A stretch of 64,000 nucleotides of DNA from Bacillota bacterium (GTDB lineage Bacteria > Bacillota > Clostridia > Lachnospirales > Lachnospiraceae), in NCBI GenBank assembly GCA_023392615.1, contig JAEVYT010000014.1:16869-80868 (forward strand), written 5' to 3'. Below are positions 9,819 through 18,435 of this stretch, piece by piece; positions within the stretch are counted from its first letter, which is position 1; the number at the start of each line of letters is the position of its first letter. The notes under the pieces are model-generated. The model was not told the DNA's origin, did no database searches, and was given only the letters and a program-made list of their open reading frames with translations. The translations under genes and the position numbers were made by a program.

Positions 9819-10994
9819 TTATTTTAAAATCAATAGACTTTTCAAAAAACCTTTTACTCTTCTAGTCTTATAATATACGTAAGTTTTCAAACGATTTTGA
9901 ATCGTTAAGTCCGCGTATTTTTTACTGATATATTCATAACCATAATTTTTATAATCCGACCAGAATTTATCTCTTAAAGGAGGGCGCTTCGTAGATTGCT
10001 TTAAATTATTTTGTTCACAACATTCCTTGCTGCTTTCAAATACTTCTAAATTATATTTGATCAATTCAAAACCATCCTCACCTTTTTGTGTGTTGAGGAA
10101 TACTAAAGAGATTCCTTTGTTATCATCAATCCCTGGTGCTGCTCTCTCCACACCCCAAAAATCTGCTATTGTGAAATCAGAATTTCTATTAATCGAAGCA
10201 TATTTACAACGATAACAACACGGGCGTAATATTAGGTCTTTCAAAAATAAATTCATATGTACTTGCGATAAAACACTTTTATAATCTTCTTTTCCTGTCG
10301 TATACACATTTTTAGAGGTCATACTATGCCAGCCGTTTATTTTTGTTCGAAAATAGTGAATTTTAATCTCGTGCTTTTTTCTCTTTACCAGTTGTCTATA
10401 CTCTCTCCACATCATATCACTGGGTACTCCATGACAAATAATATCACACAAAACCAAATTGGAAGTATCTTCTCTGGCCAAATAACCTTTGAGCCCTGCT
10501 ATCTGACAAGGTGTGCCGGTATATAGAACGAGTCTCCCCTCTCGTAAATCTTTTTTTACATTAGTAAAGGTATATCCTGTATCACTTTGAACATATTTCG
10601 AACCCTTCATCTCATCACGCTTTTTTTGTGATTCGGCTCGTTGATGGCATACTTTAAGATTATTGTCAAAAGCAGCTCCATATATCACACCATCTTGTTC
10701 AAGAATATGATCCGAAATTGCAGTAAACATGCCACCGGATGTACTTGATAACCGAACTCCTTCATCCTTATGTTTTACCCCAAAGATTTTTTGTTCGAAT
10801 ATTTCTACTTTCTCTTCTTGAAATATTGGACATACATCAATACACTCTAAACAATCAATACATTTCTCTTTTTCAATCATCGGGTGAATGAAACCTTCCT
10901 CATCCTCCTCCATCGTAATCGCTTTCATGGGGCACACATTCATGCAGGCATTACATCCATAACAATGCTCCTTATTATCATAAACTGTTTCCAT
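9819..10994 (-). CDS. F420H2 dehydrogenase/hydrogenase beta subunit (FrhB)-like Fe-S protein
   Basis: About 391 residues. The N-terminus carries two 4Fe-4S ferredoxin motifs (CYGCNACMNVCP and CIDCLECIDVCP), followed by the FrhB N- and C-terminal domains: TSGGMFTAI, YTGTPCQIAGLKG, DIICHGVPS and a Cys-rich RPCCYRCKYA. FrhB-like proteins reduce flavin- or F420-type cofactors or substrates. Those in capsule operons sit next to pyruvyl transferases and probably carry out a redox step on a sugar or lipid carrier, but the step is unproven. The ATG at 10994 has GGGTGATATTATT before it and is preferred over the ATG at 11009. Confidence 0.8.
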   Translation of the reverse strand: METVYDNKEHCYGCNACMNVCPMKAITMEEDEEGFIHPMIEKEKCIDCLECIDVCPIFQEEKVEIFEQKIFGVKHKDEGVRLSSTSGGMFTAISDHILEQDGVIYGAAFDNNLKVCHQRAESQKKRDEMKGSKYVQSDTGYTFTNVKKDLREGRLVLYTGTPCQIAGLKGYLAREDTSNLVLCDIICHGVPSDMMWREYRQLVKRKKHEIKIHYFRTKINGWHSMTSKNVYTTGKEDYKSVLSQVHMNLFLKDLILRPCCYRCKYASINRNSDFTIADFWGVERAAPGIDDNKGISLVFLNTQKGEDGFELIKYNLEVFESSKECCEQNNLKQSTKRPPLRDKFWSDYKNYGYEYISKKYADLTIQNRLKTYVYYKTRRVKGFLKSLLILK

Positions 10995-11036
10995 AATAAT
11001 ATCACCCATCCCGTATTTATCGTCATTATTTGCTAA

Positions 11037-12230
11037 TCATATTTTATTAACCACTTTTGGCTCTTTATACCAATTATTCCGTATCAATTCTGCTTTACTA
11101 CAAGGACCGGTCAGATATCTATTACTCTCTCCATATTGATTCAAATCCTCAATTATTAATAACAACCTTCGTACCGCCTCCTGGGCATTCCATTCATGTA
11201 ATATCGTTTCATAAGCCCTACGCCCAATCATTGCACATAAGTTCTTATCGTGAACCAATAGCAATACTTTACTAAGTAAGCTTTTAAGATTCCCATTCTG
11301 AAATATCATTCCATTTATTCCGTCTTTAATTAGGTACGGTGCAGCTCCAACGGCATGACTTGAAACAACCGCACACCCACTATTCATTGCTTCATTGATT
11401 ACTGCTCCCCATCCTTCCTCAAAATCACTGGTAGATAAGAAGATATCTGCTTTTTCCATATATCTTCTTACCTGATCAGGCTCCATCGCTCCTAATAGCT
11501 TTACTTGAGGGTTCAGATTGTATTCGTTAATCAACCGCCTTATTTCGTTTTCAAGGTCACCTGTTCCAATCAGATTCATAATAAAATTAATTCCTTCTAT
11601 TTTTAACATATGCGCAAGCTTAATTGATAATTCCGGATGTTTCCAATCAATTAGCCGGCCGCACCAAAGTATTTCGATATTCTCTTTTTGTTTTTTCCTC
11701 ATCAAATCTTCCTGATTATACTGAAGCAATTCCGGGAAGTATCCCCACTTGTAGCATTTCCCTATGTAAGCACGATGATAATAGAGATCACTTGAGGTAA
11801 ATGCACTTGCGCATAACATAAATAGATTTCTATTTTTGTAACGATAATAGGTATTCCATGTGTTCCATATTCCTCTGGGCGATACAAATCTCCATCTCCC
11901 TTTTTTATAAAACCTTTCACTATAACGTAACGTAATTCCAATCGAATTGCACTTCATTCTTTCAGATAGATATCGTTCTGGAGCAGACCCTAAGATTACC
12001 ACATCGCTTTCCTGAGCAAGAATAAGTGACTTCTCATATTCTTCCTTGCCATATATTGTAACTAATTCATAGCTGTGTTTTTCATCAAACTCAAATCCTT
12101 GATTCCTCGTCCACTCATTTATATCATTCGTAGTGACAAAGGTATAATCTTCTTTCAGAATTTGGTATAATGCATCACTAAACGGGATCTGATGATGTGT
12201 TAAATAATTTGAAATAAATGTAATCTTAAT
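11037..12230 (-). CDS. GT4-type glycosyltransferase, apparent AUU start
   Basis: The reading frame is open from the TAA of the upstream wzy-like gene. Its first canonical start is a GTG at 12002, which would cut off the N-terminal Rossmann strand. Reading from ATT at 12230 gives KITFISNYLTHHQIPFSDAL, the usual GT4 beginning, and a normal length of 397 residues. GGAGG (12239-12243) ends exactly 8 bases before this ATT, so initiation at AUU is likely. The donor domain shows LWCGRLIDWKHPEL, LLGAMEPDQV and FEEGWGAVINEAMNSGCAVV, with both conserved Glu. It adds one sugar of the repeat. A point mutation from ATG, or a sequence error, would look the same. Confidence 0.82.
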   Translation of the reverse strand: MKITFISNYLTHHQIPFSDALYQILKEDYTFVTTNDINEWTRNQGFEFDEKHSYELVTIYGKEEYEKSLILAQESDVVILGSAPERYLSERMKCNSIGITLRYSERFYKKGRWRFVSPRGIWNTWNTYYRYKNRNLFMLCASAFTSSDLYYHRAYIGKCYKWGYFPELLQYNQEDLMRKKQKENIEILWCGRLIDWKHPELSIKLAHMLKIEGINFIMNLIGTGDLENEIRRLINEYNLNPQVKLLGAMEPDQVRRYMEKADIFLSTSDFEEGWGAVINEAMNSGCAVVSSHAVGAAPYLIKDGINGMIFQNGNLKSLLSKVLLLVHDKNLCAMIGRRAYETILHEWNAQEAVRRLLLIIEDLNQYGESNRYLTGPCSKAELIRNNWYKEPKVVNKI

Positions 12231-12233
12231 CGG

Positions 12234-13424
12234 TTAGCCCTCCTTTCCCTCTAATTTGGTCAAATAGATTAATAGGCTTAAGCTTCCCGCAAACACAGTT
12301 CCACCCACAAAAAAAGCACCTTCGGTACAGGCATGCAAAAATACAAATAGAAGTCCGATATAAGATATAAATGCTGCTTTACTTTTGATTTTACTACTTA
12401 GGATGTTTAGATAAGCCCGAATATTATATTGATAGAATAAAGTCAGACCCACCAAACCAAGCGATGCATATATACTTAGTATTCCATTATGAAGATTTTG
12501 TAATTGAAATTCACCAAACTTTCCAAATACAAAATGTTTCTGAACTTCTTGTAAGGAACTTTGGAAAATATAATCTCTGGAAGAGTAATCTGATTTGCCA
12601 CGAAACGAAAAGATATTCAGTAAATTATGTTCATATAAATATGGGTATGCTGCTAGAAAAATTACCGGTATTAGCAATATTACAACCACAAAATATTTAC
12701 TAATTCTATATTTCTTTTTAAATAAATCAATTAATAAAATGATTCCGGCTATTATAATACATGTTCTGGAGCTTGTTTTTATCAATAGATAACCCATATA
12801 ACCCATAAGTAAAAGCAGCATTATTTTACAATACATTTTATTATAATAATGAAAAGCACAAAGAAGTACGATTAGGTTGATAATCAAATACATCGCTGTT
12901 TGATTTGGATTACCATAGCCTAAAGTTAGCCAAGCACCTTGCGTACCTATATATTTTTCGTAACCTGCATAGCTTAATCCTGTAAAAGACAATGCGGTAT
13001 ATACCACAGAGGTCACTATATTGATCAGAAATATAAAGTGAATCATTTTCTTCTCCGGTTCCAAATAATCCAGATATAAAAAGTAAAATGGTAACGCTAA
13101 GTAACACCAGATTCGAATAATATAATCATATAATCCGACTTCGCTTGACACCAAATACGAGATCATTGAAAAACCAATCATAAACGCAATTGTTATTATT
13201 TGTTTCGTTTTGTATGGTAAGTAACAGTGTATATTATCAAAAACAACAAACAGAAAGGCAATCAGGTTACTAAATAAAAAACATCTGCTCGCTAAAGATA
13301 TTAAAATTGTTATACCGAAAGGTTGAGCGATGAATATCACTAGATTGGATATGATTGTTATATAAAAGCAAATTCTAAATACGGATAACTTAAATGAGTC
13401 ATCTTGGTTGATTATGGTTTTCAT
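12234..13424 (-). CDS. O-antigen ligase/polymerase-like membrane protein (Wzy type)
   Basis: 396 residues with about ten or more hydrophobic helices. The motifs GNPNQTAMYLIINL, TSSRTCIIIAGI and the C-terminal FGKFGEFQLQNLHNGILSIYA, followed by LGLVGLTLF, match the O-antigen ligase/Wzy superfamily, whose large outer loop carries the catalytic Arg and His. It would join repeat units outside the membrane. Its last codons contain the ribosome site of the next gene and its stop is 3 bases before that AUU. No Wzx flippase is visible in the window, while an ABC exporter is. Confidence 0.8.
   Translation of the reverse strand: MKTIINQDDSFKLSVFRICFYITIISNLVIFIAQPFGITILISLASRCFLFSNLIAFLFVVFDNIHCYLPYKTKQIITIAFMIGFSMISYLVSSEVGLYDYIIRIWCYLALPFYFLYLDYLEPEKKMIHFIFLINIVTSVVYTALSFTGLSYAGYEKYIGTQGAWLTLGYGNPNQTAMYLIINLIVLLCAFHYYNKMYCKIMLLLLMGYMGYLLIKTSSRTCIIIAGIILLIDLFKKKYRISKYFVVVILLIPVIFLAAYPYLYEHNLLNIFSFRGKSDYSSRDYIFQSSLQEVQKHFVFGKFGEFQLQNLHNGILSIYASLGLVGLTLFYQYNIRAYLNILSSKIKSKAAFISYIGLLFVFLHACTEGAFFVGGTVFAGSLSLLIYLTKLEGKEG
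12238..12245 (-). promoter_or_regulatory. ribosome binding site that sets the AUU start
   Basis: AAAGGAGG-type Shine-Dalgarno inside the last codons of the wzy-like gene. It is 8 bases from ATT (12228-12230), the same spacing seen at ordinary starts in this window. No other in-frame start lies within reach. Confidence 0.75.
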
Positions 13425-13452
13425 TCAAACTCCTACCTTTCAGACACTTATA

Positions 13453-15936
13453 TTAATGATCTTCCCTTCCTTCTTCTATCATCTGTTGATAAATCTGTAT
13501 ATAATTCTTTAGCATATCTTCCATGGAAAATCTTGATTTTATATTCTCTATACAATTTGGACTATATTCTGATTTCCCTTTGTAATAAATCACATTAATC
13601 GCCTCGACCAGCTCCTGCAAAGAATCATTCTGAAGCACCACACCGGTACCTTCCCCCAATAATTCTGCACAGGCTGTTGAGTCATAAACAATAACCGGTG
13701 TTCCACATGCCATAGCCTCCGCTGTTGTCATACCAAATGTCTCTTCCTTAGAACCATTAAAAAAAACATCCGCACAGCTATATAGTTGAACCAATTCCTC
13801 TAATTTTTCTGTTCGATTTACAGCAATTATCTTCTCATTCACACATTGATTTGATAACCCAACCATAACAATGCGAAAAGGTGGTTTTAATATCATGGAT
13901 AGGTTGAGAAAAGTAGAAAGACCCTTCTTATCATTCCAATTATTTGCCACTCCAAGAATTATAAATTCATCCTGTGATATACCAAGTTCTGTTCTTATCT
14001 TACTTTTCATCGGTTTAAATACTTCAAGATCAATTCCGTTATAAATCGTTTGTAAGGTCAATTCCTTCATAAAGGAGTTTTGTGCACATCCCATTAACCA
14101 ATTTGATACACATATAATATTAAGAAATTTAAGTTCAGTTAATGCCTTTCTTTTCTCTTCATAGATCTGATTTGTTGTCCTGTTGCATATATCTCTATCT
14201 CTGTGTATCAATTTGCAAGTATGATCCGGACATCCAAACTGATAGCCATCACACTTTAGTTCGGTAAAATGATAACATCCCCCCGTAAATGGCCAACAGT
14301 CGTGCAAGGTATATACAACCGGTTTATTATATTCCTTTAAATATTTTAAAAGCATTGGAAAATTGATACTATTTTGTTGGATGTTATGAAGGTGAACCAG
14401 ATCAGGCTTAAGTTGCTTTATTTTATTTATCAATCTTCTTGTACCCATGGTAGAATGAATGTTCTTTCTTCCTATGTAACGATTTAGTGCTCTTCTTATA
14501 TAGTTCTGAGCTTGAGTTTCGATTTTAAAGGCTTCTTTTGTCTCGGTTGAAAAAGCAGAATATGCAATGAAGCTTTGAACTCCATTATTCAATAAATAAT
14601 GATGAATCTCTTCCACTAACCGCCCCGTGCTTCCAATTCCAGATGTTATATTAACTTGAAGTATTCTTAGCACGTTTTGATGGATTAATAATGCTTCTTT
14701 ACTGAAACATTCATTATTAACCCCCATATTAACCAACATATTCAGAACTTTGCTTCCCTGTGTCACATGGGTTTTTTGTTTTAAAATAAAATCACGTTGA
14801 AGTAACCCTTTTGAATATATATCTGCTCTCGATAAGTTAATTACCATAAGAATTGCTTCCTTGATGCTGTCTTCAGTAAACTCTCGAATATAATGTAGAT
14901 ACTCATCATAGTCATGAGGAATTCCATCAAGACGGTACATCAGAACCGGTTTTCCGGTCAACATATATTCTATTGTTTTAGATGGAAAGGAATACTTTGT
15001 ATACTCCTGCGTATTTGGTCTTGGATTCACAAGAATTGTCGCCTGTCTCATCAAGCTCTGAATCTTTTCTGCGGACACATAACCATAGTAGTGAATTCTG
15101 CGATCTACAGTCGCTGCTTTTTCAATTTCTCCCCTATAATCACCCATCCCACAAATCCATAACTGTATACCATCCACCTTAATATCATGAAAGGCGCGAA
15201 TTAATTTATCGATGCCAAATCGTTGATTGAGTGAACCCGCATAGAATAAAATATGATGATCTTCCTCATATGGATACTCCATTTCCTGTATTGAAGGGGA
15301 ACAGATTCCTTCCACCACCACATAAGACTTTCCGTTAATACCCAAGGGCTCAACCATATTCTCAGTTAATAGTATATAGGTATCTGCAGCCTTTACATAA
15401 ATATATTGATATTTCTTGATCGTCCTGCGAATGAATTCTTTTACACTATTCGGTTTACATTCATATCCAAAAGCATATGGTAAATCTGGAACAATAACGC
15501 AGGTTTTAATATTTTTGCAATGCTTTTTTATATTATTTAGAATCTTAAGATACGGAAGATACATACTATAAGTTATAATAATCAATTCATCATCGGCATA
15601 CTTCCTGCACCACTTCTTAACTCTGTTACGAACCTTAATCAACCTTTGTAACTGCTTAAGTACTGGGATATTTATAAATCCGACTTCTTCATCCGACGCC
15701 CCCTTCGTATGGGACCATTTTCTTGAAGGTACGAATAATTGATTATAACACCCTGGAAAGCTACCAACAGATAATGAGCTAATAATTGTAACAGGATCTT
15801 GAAGGAGTCCATCTAACCCGTTAATTAGATTCCACTGATAAGCATTCCCTGCAGCTTGTAATCCGCATTTACTTTTCGATAATACGTTTTTTTCCTCCTC
15901 TTTTCGGTACAACAGTCCCAAAAATAAGATTTTCAC
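13453..15936 (-). CDS. bifunctional protein with two GT4 glycosyltransferase domains
   Basis: About 827 residues, twice the family length. Residues 1-415 form a complete GT-B enzyme (start KILFLGLLYRKEEE; donor half with LFYAGSLNQRFGIDKLIRAF and SFPSKTIEYMLTGKPVLMY). Residues 420-827 form a second enzyme (ILRILQVNITSGIGSTGRLV; VYTLHDCWPFTGGCYHF; FFNGSKEETFGMTTAEAMA). The second half is a close relative of the separate gene that precedes it in the operon. The GTG at 15936 has AAAGGATTAGAAATA before it and begins the usual MKILFLG sequence; an ATG at 15954 is the alternative. The gene probably adds two successive sugars. Confidence 0.83.
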   Translation of the reverse strand: MKILFLGLLYRKEEEKNVLSKSKCGLQAAGNAYQWNLINGLDGLLQDPVTIISSLSVGSFPGCYNQLFVPSRKWSHTKGASDEEVGFINIPVLKQLQRLIKVRNRVKKWCRKYADDELIIITYSMYLPYLKILNNIKKHCKNIKTCVIVPDLPYAFGYECKPNSVKEFIRRTIKKYQYIYVKAADTYILLTENMVEPLGINGKSYVVVEGICSPSIQEMEYPYEEDHHILFYAGSLNQRFGIDKLIRAFHDIKVDGIQLWICGMGDYRGEIEKAATVDRRIHYYGYVSAEKIQSLMRQATILVNPRPNTQEYTKYSFPSKTIEYMLTGKPVLMYRLDGIPHDYDEYLHYIREFTEDSIKEAILMVINLSRADIYSKGLLQRDFILKQKTHVTQGSKVLNMLVNMGVNNECFSKEALLIHQNVLRILQVNITSGIGSTGRLVEEIHHYLLNNGVQSFIAYSAFSTETKEAFKIETQAQNYIRRALNRYIGRKNIHSTMGTRRLINKIKQLKPDLVHLHNIQQNSINFPMLLKYLKEYNKPVVYTLHDCWPFTGGCYHFTELKCDGYQFGCPDHTCKLIHRDRDICNRTTNQIYEEKRKALTELKFLNIICVSNWLMGCAQNSFMKELTLQTIYNGIDLEVFKPMKSKIRTELGISQDEFIILGVANNWNDKKGLSTFLNLSMILKPPFRIVMVGLSNQCVNEKIIAVNRTEKLEELVQLYSCADVFFNGSKEETFGMTTAEAMACGTPVIVYDSTACAELLGEGTGVVLQNDSLQELVEAINVIYYKGKSEYSPNCIENIKSRFSMEDMLKNYIQIYQQMIEEGREDH

Positions 15937-15962
15937 TATTTCTAATCCTTTCATAAAGTGAA

Positions 15963-15996
15963 TAATGTGAATTATTCATCACATTAATTCACATTA
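15963..15996. repeat. 12-bp-arm inverted repeat, copy 1
   Basis: Arms TAATGTGAATTA (15963-15974) and TAATTCACATTA (15985-15996) with a 10-base loop, overlapping the stop codon of the next glycosyltransferase gene. The same arm sequence recurs at 63136-63171, also over a stop codon. No U-tract follows on either strand, so a simple terminator does not explain it. Confidence 0.8.
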
Positions 15997-17180
15997 GATT
16001 CATATAATTCAATATAGTTCCTATACGATCCCGATTGATCAAACTTTCTAGCTCTTCTAATGCATGCCTCCATGTCAAACGGTTGAAAACAGCTCTTTAC
16101 CACTGCATCATACAACTCCTTCAGATTTTCCCGTTCTACTACAATTCCACAACTCTCGTCCACACATTCCGGGCTGCCACCACTGCGAAAGGTTACAACT
16201 CCTGTACCACATGCTAATGCTTCAATGTTAGTCAGTCCCTGTGATTCCTGTAATGTCGGATTTACGAACACATCCGCTGCGGTATAAAATTCTGCCAATT
16301 CCTTCAAATGATTTGTTTTTGGAATACACATAATATTAGAAGGGAAGTGTTTCTTCTGTTCCTCTGTTACACCAACAAGAATTATCTGATAATCCTGACT
16401 TAGGTATTTTGATAATCTAATAAAATATTCCATTCCTTTGAACTTACCAAACCCATTGGAGAGTCCAAGAACAATATATTTTGCTATAATTTTATACTTC
16501 TTACGAATATTATTCGGAAGCGGAGCGAAGGAAGTAAGGTCAACACCGCTAGGAATAATTTTGGTAGGAAACTTATTTAAATAACTTTTCTTAACAAGAT
16601 TATCAAGCCACATAGATGGAGTTACAATCATTAATTTTTCACAATCAAGAATCAATGACTTTTTCTCATGATAATTCCATTTCGAGTTGTCTATAACAAA
16701 ACTAGTTGGATACTCCCTCTTTTGTACACATTTACGACACCCTGTTTTCCACTTATCACATCCAACATAATCAAAATGACAACAATGTCCGGTAAATGCC
16801 CAACAATCATATAAACTCCAGATTACCGGTATTTTGGCTGTATTCAGATATTCAAAAAGTAACTCTATATTGATGTAATACCCGTGCATATTATGTAAAT
16901 GAATAATATCGGGTTTGTATTGTATGATTTTTTTGATCAGTTTTTTGGTGGCTCCTCTTGAAGCAAAGCCGGTTTTATCAGTTAGCCGGGTATAGAGTGC
17001 ATGCAGATATACATCTCGGTTTGTACCTATTCTTATGGTATGGATATCTTCCGGTGCCTTACCCCTTCCATAAGCGATACAACAATCATGACCTTGTTGT
17101 ACCAATGCTTGATAAAGACCGGTGGTTATCCTACCGGTACTTCCTATTCCGCATACTGAATTAATCTGTAATATTCTCAT
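15984..17180 (-). CDS. GT4-type glycosyltransferase with Cys-rich insert
   Basis: 398 residues. Starts MRILQINSVCGIGSTGRITT. LHNMHGYYIN and WSLYDCWAFTGHCCHFDYVG lead into a Cys-rich insert (CDKWKTGCRKC), and the donor half shows LGLSNGFGKFKGMEYFI and VNPTLQESQGLTNIEALACG with the EX7E residues. The same Cys pattern is found in the C-terminal half of the fused double enzyme next door, so the two are paralogues. The insert may bind a metal. GGGGGAATAAGA precedes the ATG. It acts on the cytoplasmic repeat-unit lipid; donor unknown. Confidence 0.86.
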   Translation of the reverse strand: MRILQINSVCGIGSTGRITTGLYQALVQQGHDCCIAYGRGKAPEDIHTIRIGTNRDVYLHALYTRLTDKTGFASRGATKKLIKKIIQYKPDIIHLHNMHGYYINIELLFEYLNTAKIPVIWSLYDCWAFTGHCCHFDYVGCDKWKTGCRKCVQKREYPTSFVIDNSKWNYHEKKSLILDCEKLMIVTPSMWLDNLVKKSYLNKFPTKIIPSGVDLTSFAPLPNNIRKKYKIIAKYIVLGLSNGFGKFKGMEYFIRLSKYLSQDYQIILVGVTEEQKKHFPSNIMCIPKTNHLKELAEFYTAADVFVNPTLQESQGLTNIEALACGTGVVTFRSGGSPECVDESCGIVVERENLKELYDAVVKSCFQPFDMEACIRRARKFDQSGSYRNYIELYESNVN

Positions 17181-17205
17181 TCTTATTCCCCCAACGGTTG
17201 GAAGG

Positions 17206-18393
17206 TCATTCCCAGTAATAATCTTGCATCATATCAACAATCAGATTGCTCACACAACGATTTGGTTCAAATACTTCTTCTGCTATCTGTAGGGATATCT
17301 TTTCTGCCTCATTTCTCCAATCCTCCTCCGAATGAATAATTTTATTTATTATCTCAATTGCAGCTTGTGGACTTTCATAACTGAAAACATATCCATTTAA
17401 CTCATTTCTCACGGTCTCTGGATAGTTCCCTACATGATCGGATACCAATAACGGTAATCCTGCCCATAATGCTTCAATACTACTCAATGGATTTGCATCG
17501 GAGATTGAAGGCAATAAAAAGCAATCAGCCCCTGCATAATAATTTAATATTTCTTGATGTTCTAAATAACCTGTTAATTTAACATCAATCTGATTTTGAT
17601 AAGCAAAGGCTTCAATCTCGCTTCTTAAGCTTCCATCCCCCAGAATAACTATACTTACTAAATTCTTATACTGAGATTGATTTAATAATTCCAGAAATGG
17701 AAGGATTCCTTTTTCTTTTATCAATCTTGCCGGTAGGGTAAATATAAACTTATCTTTTGGGAGTTTTAAAATTTCTTTGATATTGTTTCTATCCGCTTTC
17801 TTTTTATCGTAGGCCTGCTTAAAATACGTATTATCCACCAGGTTAGGGACAAAATAGTAATTAATTCTTTTCTTTTCATGATAATTATTATTCTTATTGA
17901 TATATTTATTAATTAGTTTTAGCGATTTTTCACCCGCAAACCAGAATCCATCAAACCGCTTATAAGTGTATCTTCTCATCGAATCTCTGACTTTTAATTT
18001 GAACAGATTATAACTACGACTCTCATCCAGATGAGATTCCGACCAAAAAATAAGTTTATATTTTAGTTTCTTCTTCAGTTGAATCGCCCTCAGTACAGAG
18101 GGTGAAAGATAACTTCCTGAAACTATTAAGATATCCGGTTTGAAATCGAACAACTTCTGCTTAAAATCTTTATTATAATGAAAGCAGATATTGCTTATTG
18201 TGAATGTTCTAGATGCTAATAACTCACAATAAACGCTCTTATATTCCTGGTAGCGCCAATGCCTTCCAGGTTCTGATTCAGCCATAACGAGTACTGAAAA
18301 TTCGACACCGATATCCCGAAAACCGGAATATAATTTATCATAGAATACTTTTCTGTATGGGGATAATATATTTGTTAATAACACAATTTTCAT
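17206..18393 (-). CDS. GT4-type glycosyltransferase
   Basis: About 395 residues. N-terminus MKIVLLTNILSPYRKVFYD; donor domain FTLPARLIKEKGILPFLELL near 225 and CFLLPSISDANPLSSIEALWAG near 310, given in part, with the second conserved Glu. The first Glu of the EX7E pattern is replaced by the NPLSSIE variant seen in some GT4 enzymes. The ATG at 18393 follows GGTGAGTAAA; a GTG three codons upstream is possible. It lies between two other glycosyltransferases of the operon and adds one sugar. Confidence 0.82.
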   Translation of the reverse strand: MKIVLLTNILSPYRKVFYDKLYSGFRDIGVEFSVLVMAESEPGRHWRYQEYKSVYCELLASRTFTISNICFHYNKDFKQKLFDFKPDILIVSGSYLSPSVLRAIQLKKKLKYKLIFWSESHLDESRSYNLFKLKVRDSMRRYTYKRFDGFWFAGEKSLKLINKYINKNNNYHEKKRINYYFVPNLVDNTYFKQAYDKKKADRNNIKEILKLPKDKFIFTLPARLIKEKGILPFLELLNQSQYKNLVSIVILGDGSLRSEIEAFAYQNQIDVKLTGYLEHQEILNYYAGADCFLLPSISDANPLSSIEALWAGLPLLVSDHVGNYPETVRNELNGYVFSYESPQAAIEIINKIIHSEEDWRNEAEKISLQIAEEVFEPNRCVSNLIVDMMQDYYWE

Positions 18394-18435
18394 TTTACTC
18401 ACCAGCCCGTATTCAGATTATTAATATCGTTGAAC

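Noticed and set aside
11037..12002. Shorter glycosyltransferase starting at GTG 12002
   Set aside because: It would remove a conserved N-terminal domain that is fully readable upstream in the same frame, and the GTG lacks a ribosome site.
12234..12245. Frameshift or pseudogene at the wzy-glycosyltransferase junction
   Set aside because: Both frames are intact; a rare start codon explains the gap without any broken gene.
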